Shown: positions 26,400 to 35,323 of the stretch, piece after piece
How the letters are laid out: each line of letters starts with the position of its first letter
How positions within the stretch are numbered: the stretch's first letter is position 1
NCBI RefSeq assembly: GCF_027595165.1
Contig: NZ_CP097292.1
Coordinates: 1-64,000, forward strand
Reading direction: 5' to 3'
DNA length: 64,000 nt
Origin: Providencia sp. PROV188
GTDB lineage: Bacteria; Pseudomonadota; Gammaproteobacteria; Enterobacterales; Enterobacteriaceae
The notes under the pieces: generated by a model
Told to the model about the DNA's origin: nothing
Seen by the model: only the letters and a program-made list of their open reading frames with translations
Database searches by the model: none
Translations under genes and position numbers: made by a program

Positions 26400-27032
26400 T
26401 AAATGATCACGGGGATTAGAAAGTTACAATTATCAAGCAATATAATATACGTCAGCCACAAAGAAACTGCCAAACTTTTTAACGGAAATAAACATGCTTC
26501 CTCCATCAATAAATACCCATAATTCACCTATAAATATCACGCCCATTTCACAAGCAAGTAATATTAATACCTGTTTTTTTAAAACACCAGTATATGACCA
26601 AATACAAAAACTAACACAGTTGATGGGTGAAGACAAAGGGATTAATGCAATTATGAACTGCGATGAATATCATATCCCCATCAGACACAAAGATCCCAAT
26701 ACACTCTGTGAAAAGCTAGAAAAAAATATATGCTCAATATCAAAAGAATGGGGATGCCCCCCAAAGTTAGTAGAAGAAACATTTGGATATATAAATGGTT
26801 TCAGAGAGCCAGTATGCGGTTTATTTGCTAATAATATAATGAAATTATTTCTCGATAATGCTCAAGAAGCCTTCGATAATACAGATAACATACCAATAAC
26901 TGAATTAAAAAATACTATTAGCAAATTACCCGAAGATAAAAATTTTATACTTAGAATGCAAGATAAAGTGTCCACTTCCCCTAAAATAAGACAGCTATAA
27001 TTAGATTTTCTGCCCTAAAATTTGCAGAGGTC

Positions 27033-27305
27033 ATGATGAAAAAAGCTCGTTTTACTGAAACTCAAATCGTTAATATTTTAAAACTCGCTGATTCTGGTAT
27101 GAAAGTGGAAGATATTTGCCGCCAAAATGGGATCAGCAACGCCACTTATTATAATTGGAAATCAAAGTATGGTGGCATGGAAGCTAATGATATTAAACGA
27201 TTAAAAGAACTCGAAGATGAAAATGCGAAATTGAAAAAGCTCTTTGCGGAAGTTAGCCTTGAAAACCATGCAATGAAGGAGCTTTTCGCAAAAAAGGGTT
27301 GGTAG
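27033..27305 (+). CDS. IS3-family transposase OrfA
   Basis: A 90-residue DNA-binding subunit, the same as in copy 1 except Ala for Val (ENHAMKE). The slip site AAAAAAG is at 27290-27296, read A-AAA-AAG in the orfA frame, just before the overlap with orfB: the classic arrangement for -1 frameshifting to OrfAB. Confidence 0.93.
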   Translation: MMKKARFTETQIVNILKLADSGMKVEDICRQNGISNATYYNWKSKYGGMEANDIKRLKELEDENAKLKKLFAEVSLENHAMKELFAKKGW

Positions 27306-28144
27306 TGGCTGAAAAGAAATCCTGTGCTCAGTCGTTAAAGGCTGCGGGTTTATCAGTCATTAAAGCGTGTAAACTAACATCGCTATCTCGTGCTTCGTTT
27401 TATCGAAAGACTCAAAATTGGCACGAGAAAGATAAAATCGTCATCGATGCCATACAATCCGTTTTAGCGAAATCTCCACAGTCGGGATTCTGGAAATGCT
27501 ATTTTCGACTGAGATTTCAAGGTTATCCTTTTAATCATAAACGAGTTTATCGCGTTTATTGTCGCTTAGGATTAAATCTGAAACGACGGGTTAAAAAAGT
27601 GCTTCCGAAGCGTGAAAAAAGACCATTAGTCATAGAGAAAGTCCCGAATATTCAATGGGCATTGGATTTTATGTACGACAGTTTATATTGCGGCAAACGC
27701 TTCAGAACCCTCAATATTATTGATGAAGGAACGCGTGAATGCCTAGCGATCGAAGTTGATACGTCATTACCGGCTGAACGCGTCATCAGGGTGCTTGATC
27801 GTTTAAAAGCCGAAAGAGGGTTGCCGAAACAGATCCGAGTCGATAATGGTCCTGAACTCATTTCAGTTAACTTATTGAATTATGGTGAAGATAACGAAAT
27901 TTTACTGTGCCATATTCAACCGGGAAAACCGCAGCAAAATGGGTTTATCGAACGTTTTAATGGTTCGTTCCGTCGAGAGTTTTTAAATGCGTATTTATTT
28001 GAATCATTAAGCCAAGTGCGAGAATTAGCGTGGTTTTGGCTGCAAGATTATAACCAAAATCGAACCCATGAAAGTTTAAATCACCTCCCACCGGAGGCCT
28101 ATCGTCAACAGTTAGAAAACTCTAATTTAACGTGTCTCAATTAA
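27299..28144 (+). CDS. IS3-family transposase OrfB
   Basis: A 281-residue DDE integrase-type subunit with ALDFMYDSL, VDNGPELIS and NGFIERFNGSFRREFLN as the catalytic Asp, Asp and Glu regions. It overlaps orfA by 7 bp; the frame is complete, so this copy is probably active. Confidence 0.93.
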   Translation: MVVAEKKSCAQSLKAAGLSVIKACKLTSLSRASFYRKTQNWHEKDKIVIDAIQSVLAKSPQSGFWKCYFRLRFQGYPFNHKRVYRVYCRLGLNLKRRVKKVLPKREKRPLVIEKVPNIQWALDFMYDSLYCGKRFRTLNIIDEGTRECLAIEVDTSLPAERVIRVLDRLKAERGLPKQIRVDNGPELISVNLLNYGEDNEILLCHIQPGKPQQNGFIERFNGSFRREFLNAYLFESLSQVRELAWFWLQDYNQNRTHESLNHLPPEAYRQQLENSNLTCLN

Positions 28145-28685
28145 AGGGGAGTGGACAAAAGCATTAGGTCATTCTTATGTTATTGATATCCCATCAGGTA
28201 AAAATGATTCAAGACAATGCTTTTTATATCAAACAGACCTTGGTGAAGGGGTTACTCGACAAGTTAAAGCCGCTGAATGGATGCAAGCAGAACGCCCTAA
28301 TCCATTATTTCTTCATGATTTTTTATCATACGTTCAAACAATGAATAACAACATTGTCAATCAAACTCTTATAGCAAAAATATTCGACATCGACCAATCA
28401 CCTAACCTATTGAGATTTGAGAGATTAAGCTTATCAACGTTTAAGGAGTCGACTTTTTTACTTAAAGAGTACACGGAAAGTCTTGTTCTAGAGAATATTG
28501 AGCAAATTTTCTTAAAAAAAACGATCTAAAACATCTATCATAAAAAATAATTTTGGTAACTTGGTAGCCCCTATGAAATGAAAAATTATAATCAAAGCCC
28601 CCCTTCTAATTTTTATTATATTAATCAAAAATAAATTTTTACTTGCCTATTCACATAATAGGCTCCATTGCATAATTAATATAAA

Positions 28686-29174
28686 TTAAAAATGATAACC
28701 AACCCCAAAGTCAAAAACGTTACCCAAAATCATTTCAGCATATTTTATACCACTCTCCCCATATGTTAAGTGGGTAGATATACATTCAAAAGGAACAAAA
28801 TCTTTATATTTTTCCAAAAAAAAACTAGAAAAATCAGCTTTTGTGTCAAAATAAAAACGAGGGCAATCATTAAGATAGTAATAGGATTCATCTAAAACAG
28901 GATGATATTCCCTATCTAACCTTCCTTTATAGATATAATTAAAATCATTTAAAGAATAACGCTCATATTCATTAATATCCCCCCATGAACTAATAAAACC
29001 AATAGATGGATGCCGATTATAACAACAATCATCCCCATTGATATCTTTTACATCCCCATTGATATCTTTTACATCCCCATTGATATCTTTTACATCACCA
29101 ATATAAACATCATAATTACTTGCAAGAACATTAAAACTAATTACCACAAACCAAATAATGAATTTTCTTAGCAT
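28686..29174 (-). CDS. small exported protein with GDVKDIN repeats
   Basis: A 162-residue protein with an N-terminal signal peptide (MLRKFIIWFVVISFNVLASN, cleavage probably after ALAS/N). Three 7-residue repeats GDVKDIN follow near residues 26-47, encoded by 21-bp DNA repeats (about 29031-29099). The rest is aromatic- and acid-rich with four or more cysteines and no recognised domain; the end, NVFDFGVGYHF, resembles an outer-membrane barrel terminal strand. Function unknown. It lies between the broken cif-like gene and the prg/org operon, on the same strand as the latter but after its terminator. Confidence 0.55.
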   Translation of the reverse strand: MLRKFIIWFVVISFNVLASNYDVYIGDVKDINGDVKDINGDVKDINGDDCCYNRHPSIGFISSWGDINEYERYSLNDFNYIYKGRLDREYHPVLDESYYYLNDCPRFYFDTKADFSSFFLEKYKDFVPFECISTHLTYGESGIKYAEMILGNVFDFGVGYHF

Positions 29175-29524
29175 AAACAGGAATCTCCATTGTAATTAGA
29201 TAATATAGATAAATATACAAGATATGATATTTAATATAAGTCATGCCTTATTATCAAAAAGACACAAATAAAATTATATAAATAAAAAAAAGCCCCTAAA
29301 ATGGGTATAGGGGCAGAGGTTTGTGATACAACATGTATTGAAAATAGAATCACCGTAGATATGAATAATTATATTATAATTAGAAACGTAATTCCACAAA
29401 ATTTATTTTTTATTTTATCTAGAGGATATTCAAATACACATCAAAAAAAACATAAAAATTTTACAATAGAAAAAACTTAGATAAAAATAAAATCAATCTA
29501 ATTCATTCACATATTTATAAATGA
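29175..29524. other. intergenic after org operon
   Basis: AT-rich, with no gene seen. It holds the minus-strand terminator at 29292-29314 and the presumed promoter of the 28686 gene. Confidence 0.5.
29292..29314 (-). terminator. terminator of the prg-org operon
   Basis: GCCCCTA (29292-29298) pairs with TAGGGGC (29308-29314). On the minus strand the hairpin is followed by a run of eight T (the A run before 29291). It lies 210 bp after the orgC stop. Confidence 0.85.
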
Positions 29525-29962
29525 CTACCACTCTTCAAATTCCTTAATTTCTCCTCCAGATAAAACAATATCCTGCATCCATTTCGTCATTTGAGATTCA
29601 GCATTAGTCACGCCGAGTAATACCGCCATAATACCTTCCCCCATCATTGAATTATGATCTACAGACTCAAGAGCGCTTTGTAATGCTTTTTTTTGTTTTT
29701 CAAATGTTTCAAACACTTTTTTACCATTTGCAGGATCTTCCATACCATAAAGTAACCTGCTAATATGATCAGAATACTCTCTAACACTATTCAAATCAGA
29801 TAAATTTAATATAGAATTAACAAAATCCTGTTCAAAACTATTAGCCTTATTAGTTTTTAATGATGACAATGCCAAGATACGCTCATCTAAAGAAACCACA
29901 TCATTTTTATAACCGGAAGAAAGGGTATACTTATCATTATAAATATCCAGTGATATCTTCAT
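29525..29962 (-). CDS. orgC: OrgC-like T3SS protein
   Basis: A 145-residue last gene of the prg-org cluster. In SPI-1, OrgC is a small secreted protein reported to promote needle (PrgI) polymerisation. Identity here rests mainly on position after orgB, size and the predicted all-helical, signal-less sequence. The start overlaps the orgB stop by 4 bp (ATGA), so the two are translationally coupled. Confidence 0.7.
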   Translation of the reverse strand: MKISLDIYNDKYTLSSGYKNDVVSLDERILALSSLKTNKANSFEQDFVNSILNLSDLNSVREYSDHISRLLYGMEDPANGKKVFETFEKQKKALQSALESVDHNSMMGEGIMAVLLGVTNAESQMTKWMQDIVLSGGEIKEFEEW

Positions 29963-30648
29963 AATACATCACCACCATGACTTAACTCATCAGCAAACTT
30001 CTGACGAAGAAAACTATCCATAATCTCATCAGAAAGCACTTTACATTTTTTCGATAATTCAGATAAATACTTTTTCTGTAGTGTCATACATCCAGAATCA
30101 ATAATTTTATCCGGAGAGAATTCTGCAATATAACTCCCACAATGAAAAATAAAACGATTGTGATTATGGTAGTTTATATTGACATTCCCTTCCCACCGTT
30201 TCTCAATAAACTCAGTCAATTTTACATCTGAATATTTCGTTGTTTTAGGTAAAGTAATTAGCAGACTGTGTTCCGTTGAATGTATGTTTGCTAACCACTC
30301 ATCTAAAACTACAAATAATGTCTCAGGATTATTCACTATTTCAAATAGCATATCTCTAACATATGAATCTACTTGTTTTTGTAAATTTAAAACAATATCA
30401 CTTTGGTGAGTAAAAAATGATATTGTTTGATTCAATGCATAGAGCATTCCTTGTTTATAACCATCAAAATAAGCTTGCTCTTGCAAAAGTTCAGCTTCCG
30501 ACTGAGCATCCTTTAAAATTTTTTTCGCGCGTTCTTGAGCATCTTTTTCTAATTTATCAATATAGTAACTACTTTTTACTATTTTATTTTTAATCAATAC
30601 TCCATTAATTAGAGATTGATGGGACTGAGTTTGGATACGTTTTAGCAT
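29959..30648 (-). CDS. orgB: OrgB/MxiN-like T3SS stator (SctL)
   Basis: A 229-residue SctL-family protein, the stator that links the InvC ATPase to the SpaO sorting platform. The long N-terminal helical region (IDKLEKDAQERAKKILKDAQ) is the FliH/SctL signature, with a C-terminal ATPase-binding part. OrgB of Salmonella is about 226 residues. It starts inside the end of orgA (44-bp overlap) and is coupled to orgC. Confidence 0.88.
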   Translation of the reverse strand: MLKRIQTQSHQSLINGVLIKNKIVKSSYYIDKLEKDAQERAKKILKDAQSEAELLQEQAYFDGYKQGMLYALNQTISFFTHQSDIVLNLQKQVDSYVRDMLFEIVNNPETLFVVLDEWLANIHSTEHSLLITLPKTTKYSDVKLTEFIEKRWEGNVNINYHNHNRFIFHCGSYIAEFSPDKIIDSGCMTLQKKYLSELSKKCKVLSDEIMDSFLRQKFADELSHGGDVL

Positions 30649-31207
30649 ATTGTAAGGCCAGTATTAAAATTAAAGGTTTTACCTCTTTAGTTTCAAATAC
30701 TACAGGATAGTCTATAAACGGAAATAAAAGCTGCATACGTTGAAAAATTGACTTGGGTAATTCATGGGCCCAATAAACTAAAAAAGAATATCCCAAATTC
30801 ATGATGTAATTATTACATAATGCATCTCTACCTTTAATAATTGGATTTGCTGTAATATTATGATTTGGGATATCGATCAACATGAAACGGCGTACCCAGC
30901 TAGGTAGCTGAAGATAAGCACCATTCCATGTCAATTCTTTTCTCAATGCGTGACAACCTATCAAATATGCAACTTGAGGTAATTGATTCCATTGACGTAT
31001 CAGTTTCTGCATTAAGGACGATAATTTTATATTTGAATCATCGTATTCTAAATTTAATGAGTACAATAATAGTTCATTAACAGCAGATATTTCCTTACTA
31101 GAATAATCCTCCACACTAAGAAGATGTTGAATTCGTTGAGGATGAATATACGATAATGGGTTAAACAATATCCTCTGTAAAATGACCGATATTGGTTCTT
31201 TATTCAT
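30605..31207 (-). CDS. orgA: OrgA/MxiK-like T3SS accessory protein (SctK)
   Basis: A 200-residue SctK component that docks the sorting platform pods to the PrgH ring. ATG 31207 ([20 protein letters not shown]) is preferred over the upstream ATG at 31252, because Salmonella OrgA is 199 residues and the shorter form overlaps the prgK end by only 8 bp. The conserved [11 protein letters not shown] and [14 protein letters not shown] segments suit the family. Confidence 0.88.
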   Translation of the reverse strand: MNKEPISVILQRILFNPLSYIHPQRIQHLLSVEDYSSKEISAVNELLLYSLNLEYDDSNIKLSSLMQKLIRQWNQLPQVAYLIGCHALRKELTWNGAYLQLPSWVRRFMLIDIPNHNITANPIIKGRDALCNNYIMNLGYSFLVYWAHELPKSIFQRMQLLFPFIDYPVVFETKEVKPLILILALQYAKTYPNSVPSISN

Positions 31208-31949
31208 CACCTTGATTTTTCTTATCTTTAGCTTTAATGAATGAAAAATCATTCTTTCTTTTCAGGAAAAGAATACTTCCAAAAATTAAAGTGATTACAC
31301 AGACCAAAAGGATTATCCATACAAAGTTAAATCCTTGAGGCTTAATAATTGGTACTGGTGCTTGCAATTGAGCCTCGCTTCGTTCTGATAAAACAACAGA
31401 AATATTGTCATATTCAACATCAGCAAAACTATTTTTTAAGAATCGTTTTATATCTCCGACTTGCAAGCCTAACGGAGTATTTCGCTCATAAATAGCCAAA
31501 GCAGACAAATGAACGGGTTTGCTACCTTTTCCAGATTCATTTGAATCTATGTCATAACTAATATGAACCCTAGCAGAAACTATTCCCTCTAGCGTTTGCA
31601 ATGATTGTTCTAACCGCTGCTCAATTGCAGAATATAGTCGGGCTTTCTCTGCTATAGGCGAAGATACCAACGAATCACTTGGAAACATTTGAGCAATTTC
31701 CATTCTAGGGCGCGGAGGTAATTCATACACCTTAACCCAATAAACAGCCGCTGTAAAATCAGGTTCAGCAACAGAAATACTATATCCGCTTTTACCATTA
31801 TCAACTTTATCTGCCTGGATATTATGCATTTGTAATACAGCAATAACTTCATTTGCTTGGTATTGATCTAATCCTTTAAATAAATTCTTTTCCTTACATC
31901 CATTCAAAAGCAATACCATTAAAATGGCACATAAACAACGAAATATCAT
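31200..31949 (-). CDS. prgK: PrgK/MxiJ inner-ring lipoprotein (SctJ)
   Basis: A 249-residue lipoprotein forming the periplasmic inner membrane ring. The signal peptide ends in the lipobox LLNGC (lipidated Cys18). The YscJ ring-building domains follow ([32 protein letters not shown]), with a C-terminal transmembrane helix (~residues 209-228) and a short basic cytoplasmic tail. The start overlaps the prgJ stop by 4 bp. Confidence 0.95.
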   Translation of the reverse strand: MIFRCLCAILMVLLLNGCKEKNLFKGLDQYQANEVIAVLQMHNIQADKVDNGKSGYSISVAEPDFTAAVYWVKVYELPPRPRMEIAQMFPSDSLVSSPIAEKARLYSAIEQRLEQSLQTLEGIVSARVHISYDIDSNESGKGSKPVHLSALAIYERNTPLGLQVGDIKRFLKNSFADVEYDNISVVLSERSEAQLQAPVPIIKPQGFNFVWIILLVCVITLIFGSILFLKRKNDFSFIKAKDKKNQGDE

Positions 31950-32257
31950 GAGCGTAATAGCGTTTCAACTGCCCCAACACATTTACGAGTTAGTGTACTC
32001 AGCAGAGAAACCTCCAAATTGTAATTAGATGTACGAACCTGTAGATCAAATAATTCTTCAGGATTTGTTACCGCATTAGGGTGTTCAATTTTATTTAAAA
32101 TAGAATTTTTTTCTCCTCCCATTTCTACCGCCGTACTAGAAAAACTACGTAACAATCTATCTTCTAAAGATATAACACCTGGTTCTAAACTCTCAATACC
32201 ATTCACACTACTTGATAGCTCATTAATAGCAGAAATATTAGATATAACAATCGACAT
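31946..32257 (-). CDS. prgJ: PrgJ/MxiI inner rod protein (SctI)
   Basis: A 103-residue inner rod subunit connecting the export gate to the needle. It is a small, signal-less helical protein with the conserved C-terminal half ([20 protein letters not shown] followed by [14 protein letters not shown]). It sits between the needle and PrgK genes, as in SPI-1. Confidence 0.93.
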   Translation of the reverse strand: MSIVISNISAINELSSSVNGIESLEPGVISLEDRLLRSFSSTAVEMGGEKNSILNKIEHPNAVTNPEELFDLQVRTSNYNLEVSLLSTLTRKCVGAVETLLRS

Positions 32258-32282
32258 AACGCCCTCTTAATCCTATCGATTA

Positions 32283-32531
32283 CTAACGGAAGTTCTGAAT
32301 AATTGCAGCATCTATATCTTTAAATACCTTAACGGTATTTGATTGCGCATTGCGGTATAAATTATATTCAGATAATTTACTTTGATATTGTGCTAATAAT
32401 TCAGGATCTGATGGTCTAGTAGCTAGATTCTTTAATGCCTCATCAATTTGCTTTTGTAAATCCTTTACTCCCTGATCAAAGGTAAGAGAAACATCATCTA
32501 AATATCCTGACCAAATATTATTTAATAGCAT
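32283..32531 (-). CDS. prgI: PrgI/MxiH needle subunit (SctF)
   Basis: An 82-residue needle protein. WSGYLDDVSLTFDQG at the N-terminus, the PSDPELLAQY turn and a C-terminal helix ending FKDIDAAIIQNFR are practically those of Salmonella PrgI (80 residues). It forms the helical extracellular needle. Confidence 0.97.
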   Translation of the reverse strand: MLLNNIWSGYLDDVSLTFDQGVKDLQKQIDEALKNLATRPSDPELLAQYQSKLSEYNLYRNAQSNTVKVFKDIDAAIIQNFR

Positions 32532-32550
32532 AATATATTCCTTCTTGTAA

Positions 32551-33756
32551 CTATAACGGACTTGGATAATACCAATGGCTTGAATTTTTCTTTATATACC
32601 CATCACTTCCATATAGGAAAGAACGTCCTTTTAACCAGTCATCTTTTAATTCAATAGCAAATTGAACATAATTACTTCCCCATTTTTGGGTATATTCATT
32701 AACAAATTGTCGAGTACGTAGAATCTCTCCATCATCTAAAGAACCTCTAATTAAAAAGGTGTAATTATGTGTTCCCTTATTGATTGTATAAGGTAGTGCT
32801 TGTAATTTTAAACCATTCTCAGCTTGGCTGATTGCCACATTATCGTCTATAGAAACGATATCAATAGATTCAGCATAAGGAAAAACCTTCATTAACTCAC
32901 CGACCAATTTTTTTCTTTGTTCTTGATCCAACGAGGTACGCTGACGGCTAATCCAAAACTGAGGATTCTTTGGATTATTTAAATGTAATCGATAAAATGG
33001 CATAGAAGGATAATTATTGGAAAGCCACTCAGTCAATCGTTTATTCTCATTTTCGTTATCAACGACTAGCGCCTCTTTTTCATATCCACCTCGAGCTATG
33101 ACTTGACGAGCCCAAAGGTGACTACGTTCATCTTTAGCCACAATATAAAAAATGTTATCTCGACCTAATAAAACTTGAAATTGTTGTTTTTCAACACCTA
33201 GCAATGAACTAAGCTCTGCAACTTGTCTTTGCGGTGCATTCCACATCCAAAAGGTAGCCATAAAAAGACCTACCGCAATCACCAAACAAACGGTAAATTT
33301 ATATAATAATGAAAAACGATTCTTTTTAGGTACATTCTTTAACTTATTCTTAGGATCTCTTTCACTCGATAAGACTTCAGTGCTCCATTCTTCATTTTCA
33401 GCCCGAATAGCAATGCTCAATTCACCTATATTCATAGGCGTATTGAAATAAATAGTACGATCTATAGAAGAGCCAGACTCATTCAACTCAGATAATAAAA
33501 TTGTCTCCTCATCCACAGCGGCTTCTTGATTAACTCTTATCTCAAAGTTAATACCTCCCTCAGCTAAAGGAATATAAATAGTATCAAGAGGTAATGCTGG
33601 AGCCACCTCAAAATTAACTAGTTCCTCCTCATTTTTAACGATAAAAAGCGTCTTTCCTTGAGGTAAAGGAAACTCACACCCCCTTAAAGGACTGTTTAGC
33701 AGCCGAATAACAAAACTCGTTATACTCTGATTGTTATCTTTATCTTCAATTATCAT
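32551..33756 (-). CDS. prgH: PrgH/MxiG outer inner-membrane ring protein (SctD)
   Basis: A 401-residue bitopic protein. The N-terminal cytoplasmic FHA-like domain (~1-140) binds the OrgA/SpaO pods. A transmembrane helix spans ~151-170 (LYKFTVCLVIAVGLFMATFW), followed by periplasmic ring-building modules (~171-400). Salmonella PrgH is 392 residues. First gene of the prgHIJK-orgABC operon; its promoter must lie in 33757-34000. Confidence 0.93.
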   Translation of the reverse strand: MIIEDKDNNQSITSFVIRLLNSPLRGCEFPLPQGKTLFIVKNEEELVNFEVAPALPLDTIYIPLAEGGINFEIRVNQEAAVDEETILLSELNESGSSIDRTIYFNTPMNIGELSIAIRAENEEWSTEVLSSERDPKNKLKNVPKKNRFSLLYKFTVCLVIAVGLFMATFWMWNAPQRQVAELSSLLGVEKQQFQVLLGRDNIFYIVAKDERSHLWARQVIARGGYEKEALVVDNENENKRLTEWLSNNYPSMPFYRLHLNNPKNPQFWISRQRTSLDQEQRKKLVGELMKVFPYAESIDIVSIDDNVAISQAENGLKLQALPYTINKGTHNYTFLIRGSLDDGEILRTRQFVNEYTQKWGSNYVQFAIELKDDWLKGRSFLYGSDGYIKKNSSHWYYPSPL

Positions 33757-34171
33757 TTGAGTATCAAAACATCAGTAGGCAAATTTTTTCATACTTTACA
33801 ATCACGCGCATAAAGAATCATGATGAAATAATAATGAAACAATAATATTCCCATCAACAGACAGATACACATTAAAAAATCCCATTTACTCCATAATGCA
33901 AAAAATAATAAAACATAATAAATACAACAACTAAACTATTAGTAACAAAATATTACTAAAAACAAACTTATTTTTAAATTAAAGAACTCTCCCCCTATAA
34001 ATAAAAAAAGCCTATCAATTAATGATAGGCTAAAAATAATAATCATAACGACAGGCATACAAACAAAAAATTCACACAAACTAAGCAATACACTAACAAA
34101 ATATTGAGTTTACCACCTCCTCTTTCAAACCGGTTTTATCTTATAGGGTACCAGATCTCAACTTCTCAAAA
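33757..34171. other. prgH upstream region
   Basis: 415 bases without a gene. It is strongly A-rich and contains the minus-strand terminator for the preceding EspF-like gene at 34009-34031; the remainder to 33757 is the expected prgH promoter, the HilA target in SPI-1. No HilA box was recognised with certainty. Confidence 0.5.
34009..34031 (-). terminator. terminator after the EspF-like gene
   Basis: AGCCTATCA (34009-34017) and TGATAGGCT (34023-34031) pair around a 5-base loop. On the minus strand this is followed by a T run (A run 34003-34008). It lies 140 bp after the EspF-like stop. Confidence 0.85.
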
Positions 34172-34789
34172 TTAGAAACCATATTCTTTACCCATTGGAC
34201 TATCTGGTGCTATTGGACCGCGATTATTTTTTCCTGCTTCATGTCGTGCAATTTCAGCCATCAATTGCTTAGCAATCGGCGGTAAATTGCTATTCTGTTC
34301 CACTGAACCATTATTTGATTTTCTCTCTTCATGTTTTGCGATTTCAGCCATCAATTGCTTAGCAATAGGTGGTAATTCACCACAGTATTCATTTTTATTT
34401 TGTGTTGTATTTACATTTTCGCCATCCATATTTCCAGATGGGATAACATTACGAGACGCATCGCTTGGTGTTAAGTTAGCTCCTTTCGACATACTAGCAT
34501 TATAATAAGCCGCAGCACCCCTCTGTGCCATCGGTGGTATATTTAAAGAAGCAGGATTTACTCCCTCCCCTCTCACACCAGACAGATGCTCTACAATACC
34601 CGCTGAGCCATTACCTACACCCGAAGCCCCCCTAGCAAGTTGTGCTGCCGGTGATGTTGCAGATGAATTACCAACACGTCCAAGAACATTAGATAACTGA
34701 AGCGAATTGACGGCTGGAGCTTTCACCCCAACACCAATACCCTGAGAAAAAGCTTTATAAAGCAATGAACCAATACCATGTACATTCAT
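34172..34789 (-). CDS. EspF/EspFU (TccP)-like N-WASP-activating effector candidate
   Basis: A 205-residue protein without a signal peptide. The N-terminal ~130 residues are Gly/Ser/Asn/Ala-rich, as in EspF-type secretion and targeting regions. Two identical 13-residue motifs LPPIAKQLMAEIA, continuing KHE and RHE, lie at residues 139-154 and 169-184, exactly 30 residues apart. The pattern LPPIAxxLxxxIAxxE matches the GTPase-binding-domain ligand helices of enteropathogenic E. coli EspF (LPPIAQALKEHLAAYE) and EspFU/TccP (LPDVAQRLMQHLAEHG). These displace the autoinhibitory C helix of N-WASP and trigger Arp2/3 actin assembly. NIPPMAQRGAAAYY near 83 may be a decayed third copy. It lies between iagB and prgH, inside the T3SS locus. 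The homology call is from motif recognition; the rest is not alignable by eye. Confidence 0.75.
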   Translation of the reverse strand: MNVHGIGSLLYKAFSQGIGVGVKAPAVNSLQLSNVLGRVGNSSATSPAAQLARGASGVGNGSAGIVEHLSGVRGEGVNPASLNIPPMAQRGAAAYYNASMSKGANLTPSDASRNVIPSGNMDGENVNTTQNKNEYCGELPPIAKQLMAEIAKHEERKSNNGSVEQNSNLPPIAKQLMAEIARHEAGKNNRGPIAPDSPMGKEYGF

Positions 34790-34867
34790 AAATATTTACC
34801 CTATTAAGACTATTCTAATGGAATATTATTTTCAAATAATATCAGTATCAGTTCTTGCAAAAAATAA

Positions 34868-35323
34868 TCACTCCACATCTAATTCATCAATCAATTTTTC
34901 TTCTTTAATTTTTTTATAATGAGACCATACTTTCTCTGCATAATGCATTCTAGCAACTTTTCTTTTTTCAGAGATCCCTGCATTATAAGCCCCAACAGCT
35001 TCCCATGAATAACCGTATATTTTCATCATATCAGATAAAATAGATGCACCAACAACCACAGATAAACAAGGATCCTCTACTAATTGCTTCTCGTTTACGC
35101 CTAATTCTTTTAACCTTGGTAAATGACTACTATTTATCTGCATCACCCCCAGATCTTTACTTCCATTCTTATTCTTTCCAATAACATATGGTTTAAGCCC
35201 CGACTCTTGTTGAGCTATGGCATACAACAATTCAGGCTCAATACCATAAATTGAAGCTGCATGCTGCCAGCAATTCGCATACCCCCCCAAAGGAAAAAAT
35301 AATAAAATTATTAACTTTATCAT
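34868..35323 (-). CDS. iagB: IagB/IpgF lytic transglycosylase
   Basis: A 151-residue periplasmic soluble lytic transglycosylase that opens peptidoglycan for injectisome assembly. Signal peptide ~1-16; catalytic Glu40 in AIAQQESGL; family motifs LGVMQINSSH, VVVGASILSDM and AVGAYNAG. It starts directly after the hilA stop (1-bp gap), the same hilA-iagB order as SPI-1. Confidence 0.95.
   Translation of the reverse strand: MIKLIILLFFPLGGYANCWQHAASIYGIEPELLYAIAQQESGLKPYVIGKNKNGSKDLGVMQINSSHLPRLKELGVNEKQLVEDPCLSVVVGASILSDMMKIYGYSWEAVGAYNAGISEKRKVARMHYAEKVWSHYKKIKEEKLIDELDVE

Larger units (their letters stand above)
26969..28157 (+). mobile_element. IS3-family (IS407-like) insertion sequence, copy 2
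   Basis: A complete 1189-bp element: TGTCCACTTCCCC at 26969, GGGGAGTGGACA ending at 28157, flanked by a perfect 4-bp target duplication AAAG (26965-26968 and 28158-28161). It is in opposite orientation to copy 1 and nearly identical, so both copies are recent. It lies inside the Cif-like gene. Confidence 0.96.
26494..28529 (+). pseudogene. Cif-like type III effector gene interrupted by an IS
   Basis: Removing the IS at 26969-28157 and one AAAG duplication joins codon 158 to GCA TTA GGT CAT and gives an uninterrupted 280-residue protein ending at 28529. Catalytic residues would be Cys108 (EPVCGLFANN), His162 (ALGHSYVID) and Gln182 (FLYQTDLGEG). Cif-family effectors (cycle inhibiting factors, about 280 residues) deamidate Gln40 of NEDD8/ubiquitin and use a Cys-His-Gln triad, which I recall as Cys109/His165/Gln185. 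Length, order and spacing agree closely. The N-terminus is polar and lacks a signal peptide, as for a T3SS effector. The IS separates Cys108 from His and Gln, so the gene is inactive in this isolate. The upstream fragment is in frame into the IS for ten codons, ending at 27000. Confidence 0.75.

Noticed and set aside
26494..27000. The 168-residue frame as a complete small gene
   Set aside because: Its last ten codons come from the IS end (from 26969). The real gene continues after the IS at 28162.
28281..28529. The 82-residue frame as a separate gene
   Set aside because: It is the in-frame 3' end of the interrupted Cif-like gene; its ATG is an internal codon.
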